Positions 36,853-48,786 of a DNA stretch of 64,000 nt are shown here, piece by piece. This DNA comes from Diogma glabrata (Eukaryota; Arthropoda; Insecta; Diptera; Cylindrotomidae), in assembly GCA_963693315.1 (NCBI GenBank), contig OY856188.1, positions 156,637,920 through 156,701,919 of the forward strand. The letters are read 5' to 3'. The notes under the pieces are model-generated. The model ran no database searches, was not told the origin of the DNA, and saw only the letters and a list, made by a program, of their open reading frames with translations. Both the position numbers and the translations under genes were made by a program. Position 1 is the stretch's first letter. Each line of letters opens with the position of its first letter.

Positions 36853-37248
36853 GCCTTCATTAAGATACGCAAAGTTTTGTTTTTCAAGGTTGGTCACATT
36901 GGTCATACAAACGTCAGTGAAAGTTAAAACGAATAATTATATAAATAAAATTATTCTTATTAATTAATCTTATTATTAAAAAATAATCTAAATTAGTGTT
37001 AAATATTTTAATTAATTAAAATAATTAGTAATAATAACAAAATATCAAATTGACTATATTTTAATAAAATACACATTTTATGAAAGCTAGTTTTGCAACA
37101 AAAAAATATGTAGAAATATGATGAAACGCAGAGCTTACTATTTTGAATTGAAATTTTTAGAAATTTTCTTTAAAACATTAAAACATAAAAATATTTTTTT
37201 AAATTTCAAGACAAAAAATGCAAAATAGAAAAAATAGTATAAAAAACT

Positions 37249-37354
37249 CGTTTCATAAGACGTTTTATCGCACTTATCCTTTAGAAAACTCCCCGCTGCG
37301 CGGGTCGTTTTCTAAACAGATTGCGTGCGATAAAATCGTCGATTATGAAACTAG
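37249..37354. repeat. GC-cored compound hairpin in the foldback centre
   Basis: The inner stem TTTAGAAAAC/GTTTTCTAAA (37280-37316) encloses CCCGC/GCGGG. The outer stems GTTTCAT...ATGAAAC and TTTATCGCAC/GTGCGATAAA extend it to about 105 bp. It stands out as GC-rich in AT-rich DNA. Confidence 0.75.
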
Positions 37355-37984
37355 TTTCCTAATATACTATTTCGGTTTTTCGCTTTTTTAACGAACTTTT
37401 TATAGATAAACAATATTATATTTTAATTCTATATTAAAGTTGGGATTTTAAAGAAAAAAATGAGCAGTGGTAAAGCCCAAAAATCGAAAATTTTCTAGCC
37501 AAATTTTTCGATTAATAATTAGGTCTTTTTTTTAAATTTTCTTCATAAAACATCGAAAATTAAATATTTCGCCTTGAAAAAATTTGGGACTCTTTGAAAC
37601 ACAAAAAAAACATTTGCACCGATTTTCATGAAAATATAAAAACTTTTGCGATAGTTATAAATTAAAAACAAAATAAATGGTTTTTTGCATCTTTCTCGAT
37701 AATTTTGTGGTTATGGTCAATAATGTCCAGTAAGAAAGTTTTAGATTTTTTTATTATCTAAAACTTTTATATAAAACTTTTTTCGAGACGATGCATAGTT
37801 TAGCCGCAAATCGCAAAAAACTAATACAAACCCCTAAAAACGTATATACTACAACCCACCCACCCCTTTTTGGGACTTTTACACAGTTTCGTCGAGTTTT
37901 CCTTAATTACTTAGACCATTTACTTCATTTTCAAACCATTCGTATACTGCTAAGAATTTTTTTTCCTTTAACAGGATTGGCCCT

Positions 37985-38340
37985 GGTCTAATTGTATAAT
38001 TACTTCGGTCTGAAAGACCTAATTACTTCGGTCTGAAAGACCTAAGTATTACATTCATGAGCTCAAAGTGAAATTCTTAACCCCACTTTTTTTGGCATTT
38101 CTCGACGTTTTAGGACCTACTGATTCTAAAAAAGCAAAAAAAAAATGTATGTCTGTCTGTCGGCCGGCCGTCCGTCCGGCTGTCACAACCTACGAAATCT
38201 AGAAAACCGCTGGACGGATTTGAAAAATTTTAATAAGAATTATGGCATTATAAGTTTGTCGAAAAAATGTTGTCAAGTGTGTCAAAAGATTTTTACCCAA
38301 TTTTTTGGAAAAATATAAAATTGTTAGTTTGAAATGAAAT
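37985..38340 (+). repeat. Repeat R-related fragment, left flank of LINE A copy 2
   Basis: TTACTTCGGTCTGAAAGACC occurs twice in tandem (about 38001 and 38024); each forms a GGTCT-GAA-AGACC hairpin. A CATTTCTCGACGTTTTAGGA block and a GTCTGTCTGTCGGCC run follow, then the TTGTCAAGTGTGTCAAAAGA block. The repeat resumes at 40521 after the LINE. Confidence 0.7.
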
Positions 38341-40520
38341 TCCAGCCAAGATCCAAACATTGTTGCTTCTAATTTTTCAAACATTTTAATAATGGGTATG
38401 CGTAGGTTTGTTCCAAATAGTTTGATTGTTCCGAAGATTGATCGATGGTTTTCAAGTAAATGTAAAAAAGCAATAAAAATTAAAAAAAAGGCTTTTCAAA
38501 AGTTTATTCAAAACAAATCGGATGAAAACCTTAGATTATACCGAATAGAAAGAAATTCATGTAGAAAATTAATAGATGCAGAGAAACATCTATTTATTAG
38601 GAAAAAAGCTAATAAATTTGCTGAGCACCCTACTGGTTCACGAAATTTTTATAAGGCCGCCAAGGCTGTTCAAGGAAATTTTTGTAAGTCTTCTATACCT
38701 CCTCTTATTGATAGGGATATACCTGTTATTGACCCAAAGGAAAAGGCTAATTTATTGGGTAACTGTTTCTCGTTAAATTCTACATTAGTAGAACCCAATT
38801 TCCTGCCTATACCAATTCCTAGAGTTTCTAACAAAATGGGGCGGATAATTTTTCGTAAAAATGTCATTCGGAAAATGCTCTTGCAAATCAATACTAATAA
38901 GGCATCTGGACCTGATAGCATTCCTCCAATTATCCTTAAAACTTTTGCTAAGGAGTTAGCACCAATCCTAACTAAAATTTTCTATTTGTCATATAAGAAA
39001 GGGATTTTTCCTGATATATGGAAAATGGCTAGTGTACAACCAGTTCCAAAGAAAGGTACTAAAACGGATCCAAGAAACTACAGACCTATATCAATTTTGT
39101 CGGTTGTTTCTAAAGTATTTGAAAAATATGTTAATTTTAATATTATGAGCTTCTTAGAGTCTTCAATATTACTTAATGAAAGACAATACGGATTCCGTAA
39201 AGGAAGAGCGACGGGAGATTTACTTTCTTTTGTCACGCATATCTGGAACAAATCGCTTGAAAACCATGGTGAGACTTTTGGCGTTGCGCTTGATATTTCC
39301 AAAGCATTTGATAAAGTATGGCACAATAATCTTATTTGCAAATTAAGATGCTACGGCTTAGATGAACAACTTATTTCTTGGTTACAAAGCTTTATTTCCG
39401 AGCGCAAATTTCGGGTCAATGTTGATGGTGTTTCATCGAATATCTTTTCAACTAATGCTGGTGTTCCTCAAGGTTCCGCTTTGTCACCTACTCTTTTTCT
39501 TCTCTATATTAATGACTTGCTAGATTCAACAATTAATCCCATCCATAGTTTTGCTGATGATAGCACACTTCATGCTTCACATGAAATGCCAAATTTGTAT
39601 GCACCATCAAATCTTAATGTCGCTAGATCAAACTTGATAGAGTCATTAAATATTGATTTAAAAACCATCTTAGATTGGGGAGTTGCTAACAGTGTTGAAT
39701 TCAACACAAGTAAAACTCAAGTTTGTCATTTTTCTAGATTATCAACACCTAATCCGTTTTTATTAAAGTTTGATTCAAATGATCTTGAAGAGAAAGAATC
39801 TGTTAGACTTCTTGGAGTTGAGATTGAAAATAATATGAAATGGAATTCTCATATTTTTAACCTAGCTAAGAACGCTGTTCAAAAATTAGGATTTTTGGGT
39901 CGTTGTCGTAAGGTTTTTAATAGCGAGCAGCTTCTTTTAATATATAAATCATTTATTCGTCCCTGCATGGAGTATTGTTCTCACATATGGGGTGGAGCCT
40001 ACATAAGTAGCTTGAAATGTCTTGATTCTATACAGCGGAGAGCTGTTAAATTGATCGGCAACTCAACTCTTACTAACGATCTTGATTCATTGCAACATAG
40101 AAGAGACGTCGCTGATTTGACGGTCTTTTACAAGTATATTATGGACGAACGGACGTCTGCGGAGATCAAATCGATTTTGCCTGAACCAGCAAACTTCGCA
40201 CGTTACACCAGAGCATCAATAGCAGCCCATCCTTTTACGGTTCAAGTGACAAGGTGTAGAACTGTCGCTTTTCAACGCGATTTTTTTAACAGAGTTTCTC
40301 ATCTCTGGAATGCCTTACCGGCGTGGGTCTTTCCTGATAATTTTAATCCTCAAAACTTTAAGATTAACGTTAATAAATTCCTCAAAGAAATTTGAATAAT
40401 ACTTTCGAGCCCCTAGTTCCCTAGTTAGCATGGTATCTTCGGATATTCAGAGACGTTGATCTACATTGGTTAACACTAAACATGCCTAACATTGAATAAA
40501 AAAAAAAAAAAAAAAAAAAA
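38341..40520 (+). mobile_element. LINE family A copy 2, young, 5'-truncated
   Basis: Homology to family A starts at about 38342 (compare 53863 in copy 3). The A run at 40498-40520 marks the 3' end. The insertion splits a repeat R block: GAAATGAAAT to the left and ATTATTGAGAATTATGG to the right are adjacent in uninterrupted copies. The target duplication is too short or too A/T-rich to read. Confidence 0.92.
38347..40395 (+). CDS. LINE reverse transcriptase, intact from the truncation point (family A copy 2)
   Basis: A continuous frame runs from the truncation point to the stop at 40393-40395; the first ATG is at 38392 and gives 667 residues. The first ~150 residues are the linker after the endonuclease (WFSSKCKKAIKIKKKAFQKF, EHPTGSRNFYKAA). 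RT blocks follow: KASGPDSIPP near residue 170, NYRPISILSV, GFRKGRATGDL, DISKAFDKVW, PQGSALSP at about 359 and FADD at 387-390. The C-terminal LINE block RDFFNRVSHLWNALP is present. The endonuclease is missing, so the copy is not autonomous. It differs from copy 1 by a few percent at most in the shared part. It is probably expressed only if read through from outside. Confidence 0.93.
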   Translation, partial: QDPNIVASNFSNILIMGMRRFVPNSLIVPKIDRWFSSKCKKAIKIKKKAFQKFIQNKSDENLRLYRIERNSCRKLIDAEKHLFIRKKANKFAEHPTGSRNFYKAAKAVQGNFCKSSIPPLIDRDIPVIDPKEKANLLGNCFSLNSTLVEPNFLPIPIPRVSNKMGRIIFRKNVIRKMLLQINTNKASGPDSIPPIILKTFAKELAPILTKIFYLSYKKGIFPDIWKMASVQPVPKKGTKTDPRNYRPISILSVVSKVFEKYVNFNIMSFLESSILLNERQYGFRKGRATGDLLSFVTHIWNKSLENHGETFGVALDISKAFDKVWHNNLICKLRCYGLDEQLISWLQSFISERKFRVNVDGVSSNIFSTNAGVPQGSALSPTLFLLYINDLLDSTINPIHSFADDSTLHASHEMPNLYAPSNLNVARSNLIESLNIDLKTILDWGVANSVEFNTSKTQVCHFSRLSTPNPFLLKFDSNDLEEKESVRLLGVEIENNMKWNSHIFNLAKNAVQKLGFLGRCRKVFNSEQLLLIYKSFIRPCMEYCSHIWGGAYISSLKCLDSIQRRAVKLIGNSTLTNDLDSLQHRRDVADLTVFYKYIMDERTSAEIKSILPEPANFARYTRASIAAHPFTVQVTRCRTVAFQRDFFNRVSHLWNALPAWVFPDNFNPQNFKINVNKFLKEI

Positions 40521-41310
40521 TTATTGAGAATTATGGCATTATAAGTTTGTCAAAAAATGTTGTCAATTGTGTCAAAAAATGATTTCATTTATTTTTTTAG
40601 CCAATTTTTTGGAAAAAAAAATGTAACTGTTTTTATGACGTAAATGTAATTTAAAATGAAATTGAACATGGAAATTTTTGACTTTGTTATAGTTTTTGAA
40701 ATATTTTTGGAATTTTGAAAAAGTTTGTATTTTTGATTTTGTAATAATTTTGGCAATATTTTTAGAATTGCGGAAAAAGTTTTAATATTTGATTTTGTAA
40801 GAATTTTTGGAAAATTTTTAGAATTTTGAAAAATTTAAAATTTTTGATTTTATTATAATATTTGGAATTTTGAAAAAAGTTTCAATTTTTGATTTTGTAA
40901 TAATTTTTGCAATATTTTTAGAATTTTGGAAAAAGTTTGAATTCATAAGAATTTTTGAAATATTATCGAAATTTAGAAAAAATTTAAATAGTTGATTTTA
41001 TTCTAATTTTTGGAATTTTGAAAAATTTTGATTTTATTTAATTTAACAATATTTTTGGAATTTTGATTATAATTTTCCGGCAACGTATTGATGTTTCGTG
41101 TTAGTTTTGTAATAAATTTTTAAACAGAGATAAAAAATACTTGTACTTTAACAAAGAGTTATGTTTGATATACATCGCTGCCCAAAACTAAAAACCATGT
41201 CCCCATAAAAGTTTTTTGCCGAAAACTATATACAAATCCTTAACCCAGACCGAAGTCTTGATATCTCAGAGCTGTGAAATTTCAGCCCCTCCATATTTTC
41301 TAAGTTTAGT
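40521..41310 (+). repeat. Repeat R copy with 57-bp minisatellite
   Basis: It has the same order as 9090-10030: GTGTCAAAA block, ~57-bp units at 40670-41070, GATGTTTCGTGTTAG, ACATCGCTGCCCAAAACTA, and an end at CAGCCCCTCCATATTT. Confidence 0.75.
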
Positions 41311-41559
41311 TTTCTTTTAAATTTTGTATTACTATCTTCGTTTAGTTTTCCTTGAAAATTGTATCATTTTTCGATTTTCTTTTAACTTTACTTCGTTTTG
41401 CATTGCTGAAGATGGGAGATAGTTTCTCTTGAAATGCATACAAAATAATTTTGTATTTTTAAATATTGTAAGACTAGTGATATTTTTGTAATATTTAAAT
41501 ACAATTTTCGTGGGTGAAAATAAAAAAGGAGAAAACATTTTTTAATTATTTATTGCAGT

Positions 41560-42285
41560 AAACTTATAATGCCATAATTCTCAATAATGATAATAAAATT
41601 TCATGTCATACAAATTATTAATTTTATTTTGTTCCAAAAATTGGGAAAAAAAATAAATAAAAATCTTTCTTTTGACACACTTGACAACATTTTTTTGATA
41701 AACCTATAGTGCCATAATTCTCAATTATAATAATAAAATTTCATTTCAAACAAATAATTAATTTTATTTTTTACCAAAAAATTGGGTAAAAAAACTAAAT
41801 AAAAATCTTTCTTTTGTCACACTTGACAACATTTTTTTGACAAACTTATAATGCAATAATCTAGTTTTTGGTCTCACATACCAATCCCCAACCATCCAGA
41901 TTTCTCCAAATTCTTTTTTCATACTCATTATCACTTAAAATGAACGTTTTTAAGCAACAAATATGCATATTTCCTTGTTTTGACACACTTGACGATTTTT
42001 TTGACACATTTCCGGTAAAGTTATCGATTACATCGTCCTTTCGGCTCTTCATATCGAGTGCATTTATTTTTAGAATTCAGAATTTTTCAAATCCCTTTAG
42101 CCGTTTTCTAGATTTCGTCAGTTGTGACGGACTACAGGCAGACATACATTTTTTTTTTTTGCTTTTTTAGAATCAGTAGGTCCTAAAACGTCGAGAAATG
42201 CTAAAAAGTGGAGGTAAGAATTTTACTTTTAGCTCACGAATGTAATACTTTGGTCTTTCAGACCGAAGTAATATCTAATGCACAC
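41560..42285 (-). repeat. Repeat R-related fragment, inverted, with ~128-bp tandem units
   Basis: Two and a half units around TAATGCCATAATTCTCAATA occur at 41566-41860. The CTTTTTTAGAATCAGTAGGT and ACGTCGAGAAATGC blocks follow, then the GGTCTTTCAGACC hairpin at about 42252, all in the reverse of the order at 37985-38340. Confidence 0.7.
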
Positions 42286-42985
42286 ATACATTAGAAAACT
42301 TTTGTATTATTTTGTTTTTCTCTTATATAATTGTTTTTCTCTTATGTAAATGGAATTGAAAAGAATAGATAACAAAGTATTTTGGCGATTATTTTTTCTC
42401 TCTTTTTGTCCAATATAGACGACGTTAAGAAGAAAAAATAAGAAAGTATTTTGAAAAATTTTCAGAATTTTGAAATATAAATAAACTAATACATCCATAT
42501 GAAAACTTTTGGTGATTTTTTCTCTCTTTTTATCCTATATAAACGAAATTAAGAAAAATAAATAACAAATTTTTCTGTTTTTTATAAATAAATTATCTAA
42601 TGCACACATAGATTAGAAAACTTTTGTATTATTTTGTTCTCTTTTTCTCCACTACAGATTAAATTGAGGAGAAAGAGAAACAAAGTATTTTTATGCTTAT
42701 TTTACGGTTTTTGGCGATTATTTTTTCTCTCTTTTTGTCCAATATAGACGACGTTAAGAAGAAAAATTTTCTTATGTTTTTTGTAAATATATTATCTAAA
42801 TTTATGGAGGAAAATAGTGAAAAAACCGCCAAAATACATATAACAGTTTTAAGGTTATTTATTTTCTCTATTTCTCCGATTTTTTCCTATATACCTACCA
42901 TTTAATGTGTCTTTGATAAATTGTGTGTCTTTGATAAACTGTGTGTGTCTTTGATAAATTGTGTGGGTCTTTGATAAATTATATC
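42286..42985. repeat. Degenerate tandem repeats
   Basis: A unit with TAATGCACACATA(C/G)ATTAGAAA and TTTTCTCTCTTTTTGTCC recurs three to four times at 42270-42760. GTGTCTTTGATAAATT recurs four times at 42906-42980. No gene is seen. Confidence 0.6.
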
Positions 42986-43039
42986 TTTTAATTTATTTAC
43001 CATTATTTGGGTGGGTGACGAATAAACATGGAACTTGAT

Positions 43040-43423
43040 GAAACTGAAAATATGATACAATCAGCAGTAGGGAAATAATGATACACTCAGCAAACTACTC
43101 AAAAACCTTCCATAATTCCAAAAATATTGTAAAAATTAAATAAATCAAACTTTTTTCAAAATTCTAAAAATATTCTAAAAATTATTACAAAATCAAAAAT
43201 TGAAACTTTTGTCACAATTCCAAAAATTACAATAAAATCAAAAATTTTAAACTTTTCAAAATTCTAATAATATTCCGAAAATTCTTACAAAATCAAAAAT
43301 TAAAACTTTTTCCAAAAATCTAAAAATATTGCAAAAATTATTACAAAATCAAAAATACAAACTTTTTTAAATTAAAAAAATATTTCAAAAACTATAACAA
43401 ATTAAAAAATTTCCATGTCCAAT
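43040..43423 (-). repeat. Repeat R fragment, inverted, cut by the gap
   Basis: It begins with the GATACACTCAGCAAACTACTC block and continues with inverted ~57-bp units, up to the assembly gap. Confidence 0.7.
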
Positions 43424-43623
43424 NNNNNNNNNNNNNNNNNNNNNNNNNNNNNNNNNNNNNNNNNNNNNNNNNNNNNNNNNNNNNNNNNNNNNNNNNNNNN
43501 NNNNNNNNNNNNNNNNNNNNNNNNNNNNNNNNNNNNNNNNNNNNNNNNNNNNNNNNNNNNNNNNNNNNNNNNNNNNNNNNNNNNNNNNNNNNNNNNNNNN
43601 NNNNNNNNNNNNNNNNNNNNNNN
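43424..43623. other. Assembly gap (200 N)
   Basis: Exactly 200 N, probably a fixed-size placeholder. Reading frames crossing it are meaningless. Confidence 0.99.
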
Positions 43624-44644
43624 ATTTCATGATTTTTAGACCAAAATTTTATAACGGATGCCATTTGGTCGATGAGTGTGGTTGTTTTACCTCTGGAAAA
43701 TTTACGCGCCACCCAAAAATTGAAAATTCAGAAAATAATTGGAAAGGTGGAAAATTTGTGAATTTTTATTATAACCATAAAATCCACAAATATATATCTA
43801 AATACATTTTGTAAAGCTCCTAGTGTCATAATGCACCGTAAATTGTTAGAGGAAATAAATAATACTATAGTAAATCGCATTAGACTTTTCTCAAATAAAA
43901 CCGCATGGCGTAGGAAGTACATAGAACAACGAAAAATATGGCGAACATACAGCTTCAAGACAGATTGCTTTCAAAGTTCTTGAAACTAAATAAAAACCTC
44001 ATTGCAGCGTCCTTGTTACTAATGGGCTATCTAAAACTAGTACTCGATCCATTTTCTTCTTCTGTCATTGCAACTGTATAACCACCTCATTGTAGCATCC
44101 TTGTTTTTTCTGTCATTGCAACTAAATAAAAGCCTCGCTGCAACGTCGTTGTAACAGTAATTTGAGGAAAATGTGTGTAGTCACATCAAGGTTGCTAGCT
44201 CGTTACTAGATTTGTGACAACTCCAATAAAATAACATTTTTTACATGCACTTCAAATATAAAAGTTTTATTAACGTTAATTTAACTTAAAGATAACTTTT
44301 GCCTTTGCAGCTTTTATGAAACATTTTAACAACAGGTGTATTTTTCCGTAACAAAATAAAAACAGTTTTGTAACTGAGCCGAATGATTTGTTGCCAATCG
44401 CTAAGTCGAAACTGTAAAATAACACATATGTGACTAAATTTGTTTCAAAAAACTGAATTGCAACCGAATTGTAACATATTTATGTTACAAATCGAAATCT
44501 GTGCTAGCTGGGTACCCACCACCTAAATTACTTCTTTTATAAACGAAAGTTAATTGATTTACATTAATTTATGAGAAAAAAAATAAAATGAATAAAAAAT
44601 GTTAAATGATTACGTATTATTACGTTATAATTATATTAATTAAT

Positions 44645-44648
<4 letters not shown>
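43624..44648. other. Intergenic, no supported gene
   Basis: There is a loose repetition of GCAACGTCGTTG / GCAGCGTCCTTG-like blocks at 44005-44150. No frame or RNA gene is recognised. Confidence 0.4.
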
Positions 44649-44689
<41 letters not shown>

Positions 44690-44922
44690 CCTTTATTGAC
44701 TTTGAATTTTATAATACAGTTGTATACATTTAAAAGTTTACTGAGATCAGCTTTTAATAGTAAGCTTTCAACAGATGAATTTAATTCGTATGAGTATTGC
44801 GAAAAATAAGTGAAAAAGAATGTTTATATTTTCAAATGCTGTTCAGTCTGCTTAGTAACTAATAAAAAACTTATATTTACCTAACCTACTTAAATCTAAA
44901 CTTAAAAGCTACGTTGCAAAAA

Positions 44923-47579
44923 TTAAGCGGTGGTAAAGGTAATGGCGTTTATCAATTCATTTTCAATATGATTTAATTTATTTATGTATCTATCATTAGC
45001 TTCTCTAGCAACTACATTGACAAGCTTTATATTTAATTCGTTGTGCAGTCTTAAAGTGCTATAACGTCTAGGGCGTTTATATATAGTTTTTAGAAATTTG
45101 TTTTGAATAATTTGAAATTTCTTTTTATGACACAAAGCAATATCCCACCAAATTGGTGCACCATAAAGTATGATATTAAGAATCACACACTTGTAAATTA
45201 GTGTCTTATTATGACTATTCAGTTTACTATTTCTGTTGAGTAGAGGATATAGATTTTTGAACAGTGCATTACATTTTTGTTGTATTTGAGTGACGTGTGT
45301 CTTAAATGTTAATGATTTATCCAAATAAATTCCTAAATATTTAGTTGAAGGTTTCCATTCCAAAGAAGAGTTTTGAATCAGAAAGGGTTGTTGTGGAAGT
45401 TTACGGGATGCTTTGCACCTAGTAAAATAAATAGCTTCACATTTTGATATGTTAATACTAAGTTTCCAGTTTTTAAAAAATTCGAGAATTTTAGTGAGGT
45501 ACAATTGAAGCTTATTGATAATAGATACCGCCAGCTCATCTGACACAAATATTGCAGTGTCATCAGCAAATAATGATAATTTACATTCACTATCTCTTGG
45601 AATATCATTGATGAATAAACAAAAAAACAAAGGACTCAATACGGCACCTTGAGGAACCCCAGCTGGAATGCTAAGTATAGAGGACATGGAATCAAAAATC
45701 TGGACAAAAAATGTTCTATCAGTTAAGAACGATTTTATGATTTTAATTAAAAATATTGGAAATCCATATATAAATAATTTATAGCAGACTGCGTCTTGCC
45801 AAACTTTGTCAAAGGCTCGTTCAAGGTCTAATAATATCATTCCAGTAGAATTTAGCGAAGATCTATTAGATTTAATATGATTGACTACACGATGGATTTG
45901 ATGAACTGTAGAGTGCCCAGACTTAAAATAAATTGCTCGTTTAAAATTATTTGATTGTCAGTTATGAATTCTTCCATTCTTCTTTTGATAATCTGCTCAA
46001 AGAGTTTTCCCAATGTACAAAGAAGACTAATAGGTCTGTAGCTTGTAGCAAGAGTGGGGTCTTTGCCAGGCTTTAAAACAGGAGTAATTTTAGCTTTTTT
46101 CCATTGAATTGGGAAATAACGTAGCTTCAAGCAGCACTCGAACATTATCTTAAGAAAATGGATTCCACTTTCAGGAAGATTTTTAAGTAAAATAAATGGA
46201 ATATTATCTACACCTGGAGCTTTGAGCCTTGGAAGGAATTTCAAAATATCAGAAATTTCAGAAGGGTGAATTTCAGAAATTGGAGCATTGTTATCCAAAT
46301 TATTGAAATTAGTGCAAAAGTCATTCACTTGTTCTTCAATTACAATATTGGAGTTTGGAATTTGATGAGCGTCAAGGAAGACATCAGCCAATACTTGTGC
46401 TTTTTCTGTATTTAAGAAAATTCGATTTCCAGTGTTGGGAGTAACTAATGGTGGAATGGACTTGCGATGGTTTTTAAAATGTTTAGTTGTTTTCCAGAAG
46501 TTTCTTGAACCATTATCCAAGCATTCAAGCTTCGTTTGCCATTTTTGATTATAAAGAATATTTATATGATATTTAATAATTCTATTTAGCAAGTTTATTG
46601 AGGTTTTAATGTGAGCAAGGCGACTTCTGAGGTAAGATCTTCTAAGCGAATTTCGGTGTCTGATAAAACTTAACACTTGATCAGATAATAACAATTTATC
46701 AGTTGGAAGAACAGGCACAAGCGGTACGGATAGATCACGAGCTGAAGAAATGGATGCTGTCAAAAAATCGACTGCAACGTTGACATCTGAAATAGTATGA
46801 ATTGAACTTAAATTGAAATTTTCAATTTCAGATGAAATATGATTCTGATAAATGCTCCAATTAGCATTTTTATAGTTAAAGTATTTACAATGGCAATGAT
46901 CTGCTTGATTATTAAATACTATTGAACAGAGGACTGGCAGATGATCGGAGCAGAGTGCTTGAATGGTGTTAACTTGGGATATCAACTGAGGGTTGTTTGT
47001 TAAAAATATGTCAATAATACTAGGGACTCCAGCAGGACTATAGTGGGTAGGATCTTGGGGAGCGATAACAACACAATCAGAGTTAATAGAATAATCATAT
47101 AAAGTTCGACCACCGCGGTTAGTTCTAGGACAAAACCAGTTAGGATGCTTACAGTTTAAATCACCACCAATTAGGTAAGGAATATTACCACTACAAATTT
47201 TTATAAAATCATTTCTGAGATGCTCAGAATTCGAATATGAACAATATACAGAAAATATTTTAAGTTGATTATTATCACTACTTATTATATTAATACCCAG
47301 GGATTCTATACAATTTAATTTAAGGTCAGGAAGAAGCGAATGTTTAATGCAATCTTTTATAAGAATACCAACACCACCCCTGCGAATATTTTCTCTATCA
47401 TTACGATAAAATCGAAAATTAGGAATCGAAAATGAAATAGAAGGCTTTAAATGCGTTTCACTAATAAGTAATATATCAATATTAAAATTATCTAAAAACT
47501 GAATTACCTCAAATTTTTTATTTTTTATACCGTACGCGTTCCACACACAAATTTTTAAAGAATTATGGATAACAGACAT
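44923..47579 (-). pseudogene. Jockey-type ORF2: APE endonuclease plus RT, one frameshift
   Basis: The start is ATG at 47579-47577 (MSVIHNSLKICVWNAYG), overlapping ORF1 by 17 bases. The longer open frame upstream is a shadow of ORF1. Endonuclease motifs are WNAYGIKNKK, LLISETHLKPS, GGVGILIKD, IGGDLNCKHPNW and ALCSDHLPVLC. RT blocks are LKAPGVDNIPFILLK and SYRPISLLCTLGK. A one-base deletion near 45928, inside the NEQF-GHST block, shifts the frame; it resumes through DLERAFDKVW, PAGVPQGAVLSPLFFCLFIN and FADDTAIF at about 45551-45570, to the stop at 44923. Total length would be about 885 residues, normal for jockey. No RNase H domain. Confidence 0.92.
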
Positions 47580-48786
47580 ATTTAATAGCAATATTAGCCA
47601 TAACATCAAATTGTTCTTCTTTGGAAAGGCACCCCCGAAGTCCTGAAACAAGTTCTTTGAGAATTTGTAATAACTCATGTGGTGCAAACAAATCATTTGT
47701 GCTATCTGAATTAATATTAATTGAGTTTTCATGATTGATTGCATTTGTTTGAACCACTGTACTGAACTGCATTTTTTTGTTAACAAAATTATTATTATTA
47801 TTATTATTATTAAAATTTTGATTGTTGTTTTGATGAGGTATTGAAGGAATAATAGGAAAATCCTGTTGTTGAAATGAAAACGTTGGTTGATTTGAAGGTC
47901 GACTCAACTTATTTTTTAGATTCAGATGATTTTTTTTTTGAATGTATTTTTCTCTTTCTGGACAAATTATAGAGTTAGATGTATGATTTCCACTACAATT
48001 ACAGCAAACATGTTTAGTAATATCGTTTTGTAAAGGACACTCCATATCATCAATATGTTCATCTCCACCACAGAAATTACATTTTGGCTTCATGTAGCAT
48101 GCGTTCGCTCCATGACCATACATTTTACATTTATAACATTGGAGAGGACCTTTGCTGGTGGATCGACAAATTTCCCATCTGCACACTGTGTTATTAACAA
48201 ATTTAATATTTTTTAATTGGTTCAGAGACATTGATCCCTTTTTGAAAGCAACAAAATAAAGGGCATCTTCACTGTTTCGACGATATTTTTTAGGAATAGT
48301 TTTCCAAACATTAACAGGACTCAGGCCACTATTCTCGAGGCTTTTCTTAACTTCATTTGTATCCATATCATGGAACCCACATAGTACAAATTTAACAAAA
48401 CGATTTTCCTCAAGCGTATATGAGAACATACCATTGTTATGTTCTTTTAATTTAGTAAAAATTTTGTTATAGTCTGATAGGCTATATGTAAGTATTTTTA
48501 TGCCAATTGACATTATTTGTATATTATATTTTGAAATATTTAGTTCCTTCATAGTTTTATGAATCTCCGTTGAGGAAGATTTTGTAATTATTGGAGGAAT
48601 TTTTTCTACAGGTTTTCTAGAACTTTCACCATACGGAGAACTAGTTTGCGATGTTTTTGCATATTTTGATAAATTAACGTTAGGCGGTAAACCTGCATAC
48701 CTGTTTACTGTTGGGATGTCACTCATTTTAATGCCTTGACTCATCTGTTTAATGCTGCTGAGCGAGCTCCTAGGGAGGCTACGCAT
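47563..48786 (-). CDS. Jockey-type ORF1 (gag-like, three zinc knuckles)
   Basis: This is the RNA-binding protein of the element, intact over 407 residues. It has two candidate starts: M1 at 48786 (MRSLPRSSLSS) and MSDIPTVNRYAG about 20 codons in. The central ~150 residues form the region before the knuckles, usual for jockey ORF1. Three knuckles follow in tandem: CYKCKMYGHGANAC (CX2CX4HX4C), CNFCGGDEHIDDMEC (CX2CX4HX5C) and CNCSGNHTSNSIIC (last, CX2CX3HX6C counting the preceding Cys). A Q/N-rich tract (NNNNNNN) lies near the C-terminus, encoded by an ATT/AAT repeat. The stop at 47565-47563 overlaps the ORF2 start. Confidence 0.9.
   Translation of the reverse strand: MRSLPRSSLSSIKQMSQGIKMSDIPTVNRYAGLPPNVNLSKYAKTSQTSSPYGESSRKPVEKIPPIITKSSSTEIHKTMKELNISKYNIQIMSIGIKILTYSLSDYNKIFTKLKEHNNGMFSYTLEENRFVKFVLCGFHDMDTNEVKKSLENSGLSPVNVWKTIPKKYRRNSEDALYFVAFKKGSMSLNQLKNIKFVNNTVCRWEICRSTSKGPLQCYKCKMYGHGANACYMKPKCNFCGGDEHIDDMECPLQNDITKHVCCNCSGNHTSNSIICPEREKYIQKKNHLNLKNKLSRPSNQPTFSFQQQDFPIIPSIPHQNNNQNFNNNNNNNNFVNKKMQFSTVVQTNAINHENSININSDSTNDLFAPHELLQILKELVSGLRGCLSKEEQFDVMANIAIKYVCYP

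Larger units (their letters stand above)
35104..37964. mobile_element. Foldback element with ~590-bp inverted arms
   Basis: The left arm, 35104-35700, is mirrored by the right arm, 37375-37964, starting AAAAATTCTTAGCAGTATAC at the outer ends. Identity by eye is about 85%. The ~1.7-kb centre is AT-rich, has no coding frame and contains hairpins (36823-36852, 37249-37354). A short repeat of AAACTGGATGAAAA occurs at about 36466-36515. No clear target duplication; the transposase source is unknown. Confidence 0.8.

Noticed and set aside
43385..43712. Open frames across the N block
   Set aside because: They exist only because N codons are not read as stops.
47580..47786. ORF2 starting at the upstream ATG at 47786
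   Set aside because: That stretch overlaps the end of ORF1 in another frame; family-like endonuclease sequence starts only after the ATG at 47579.
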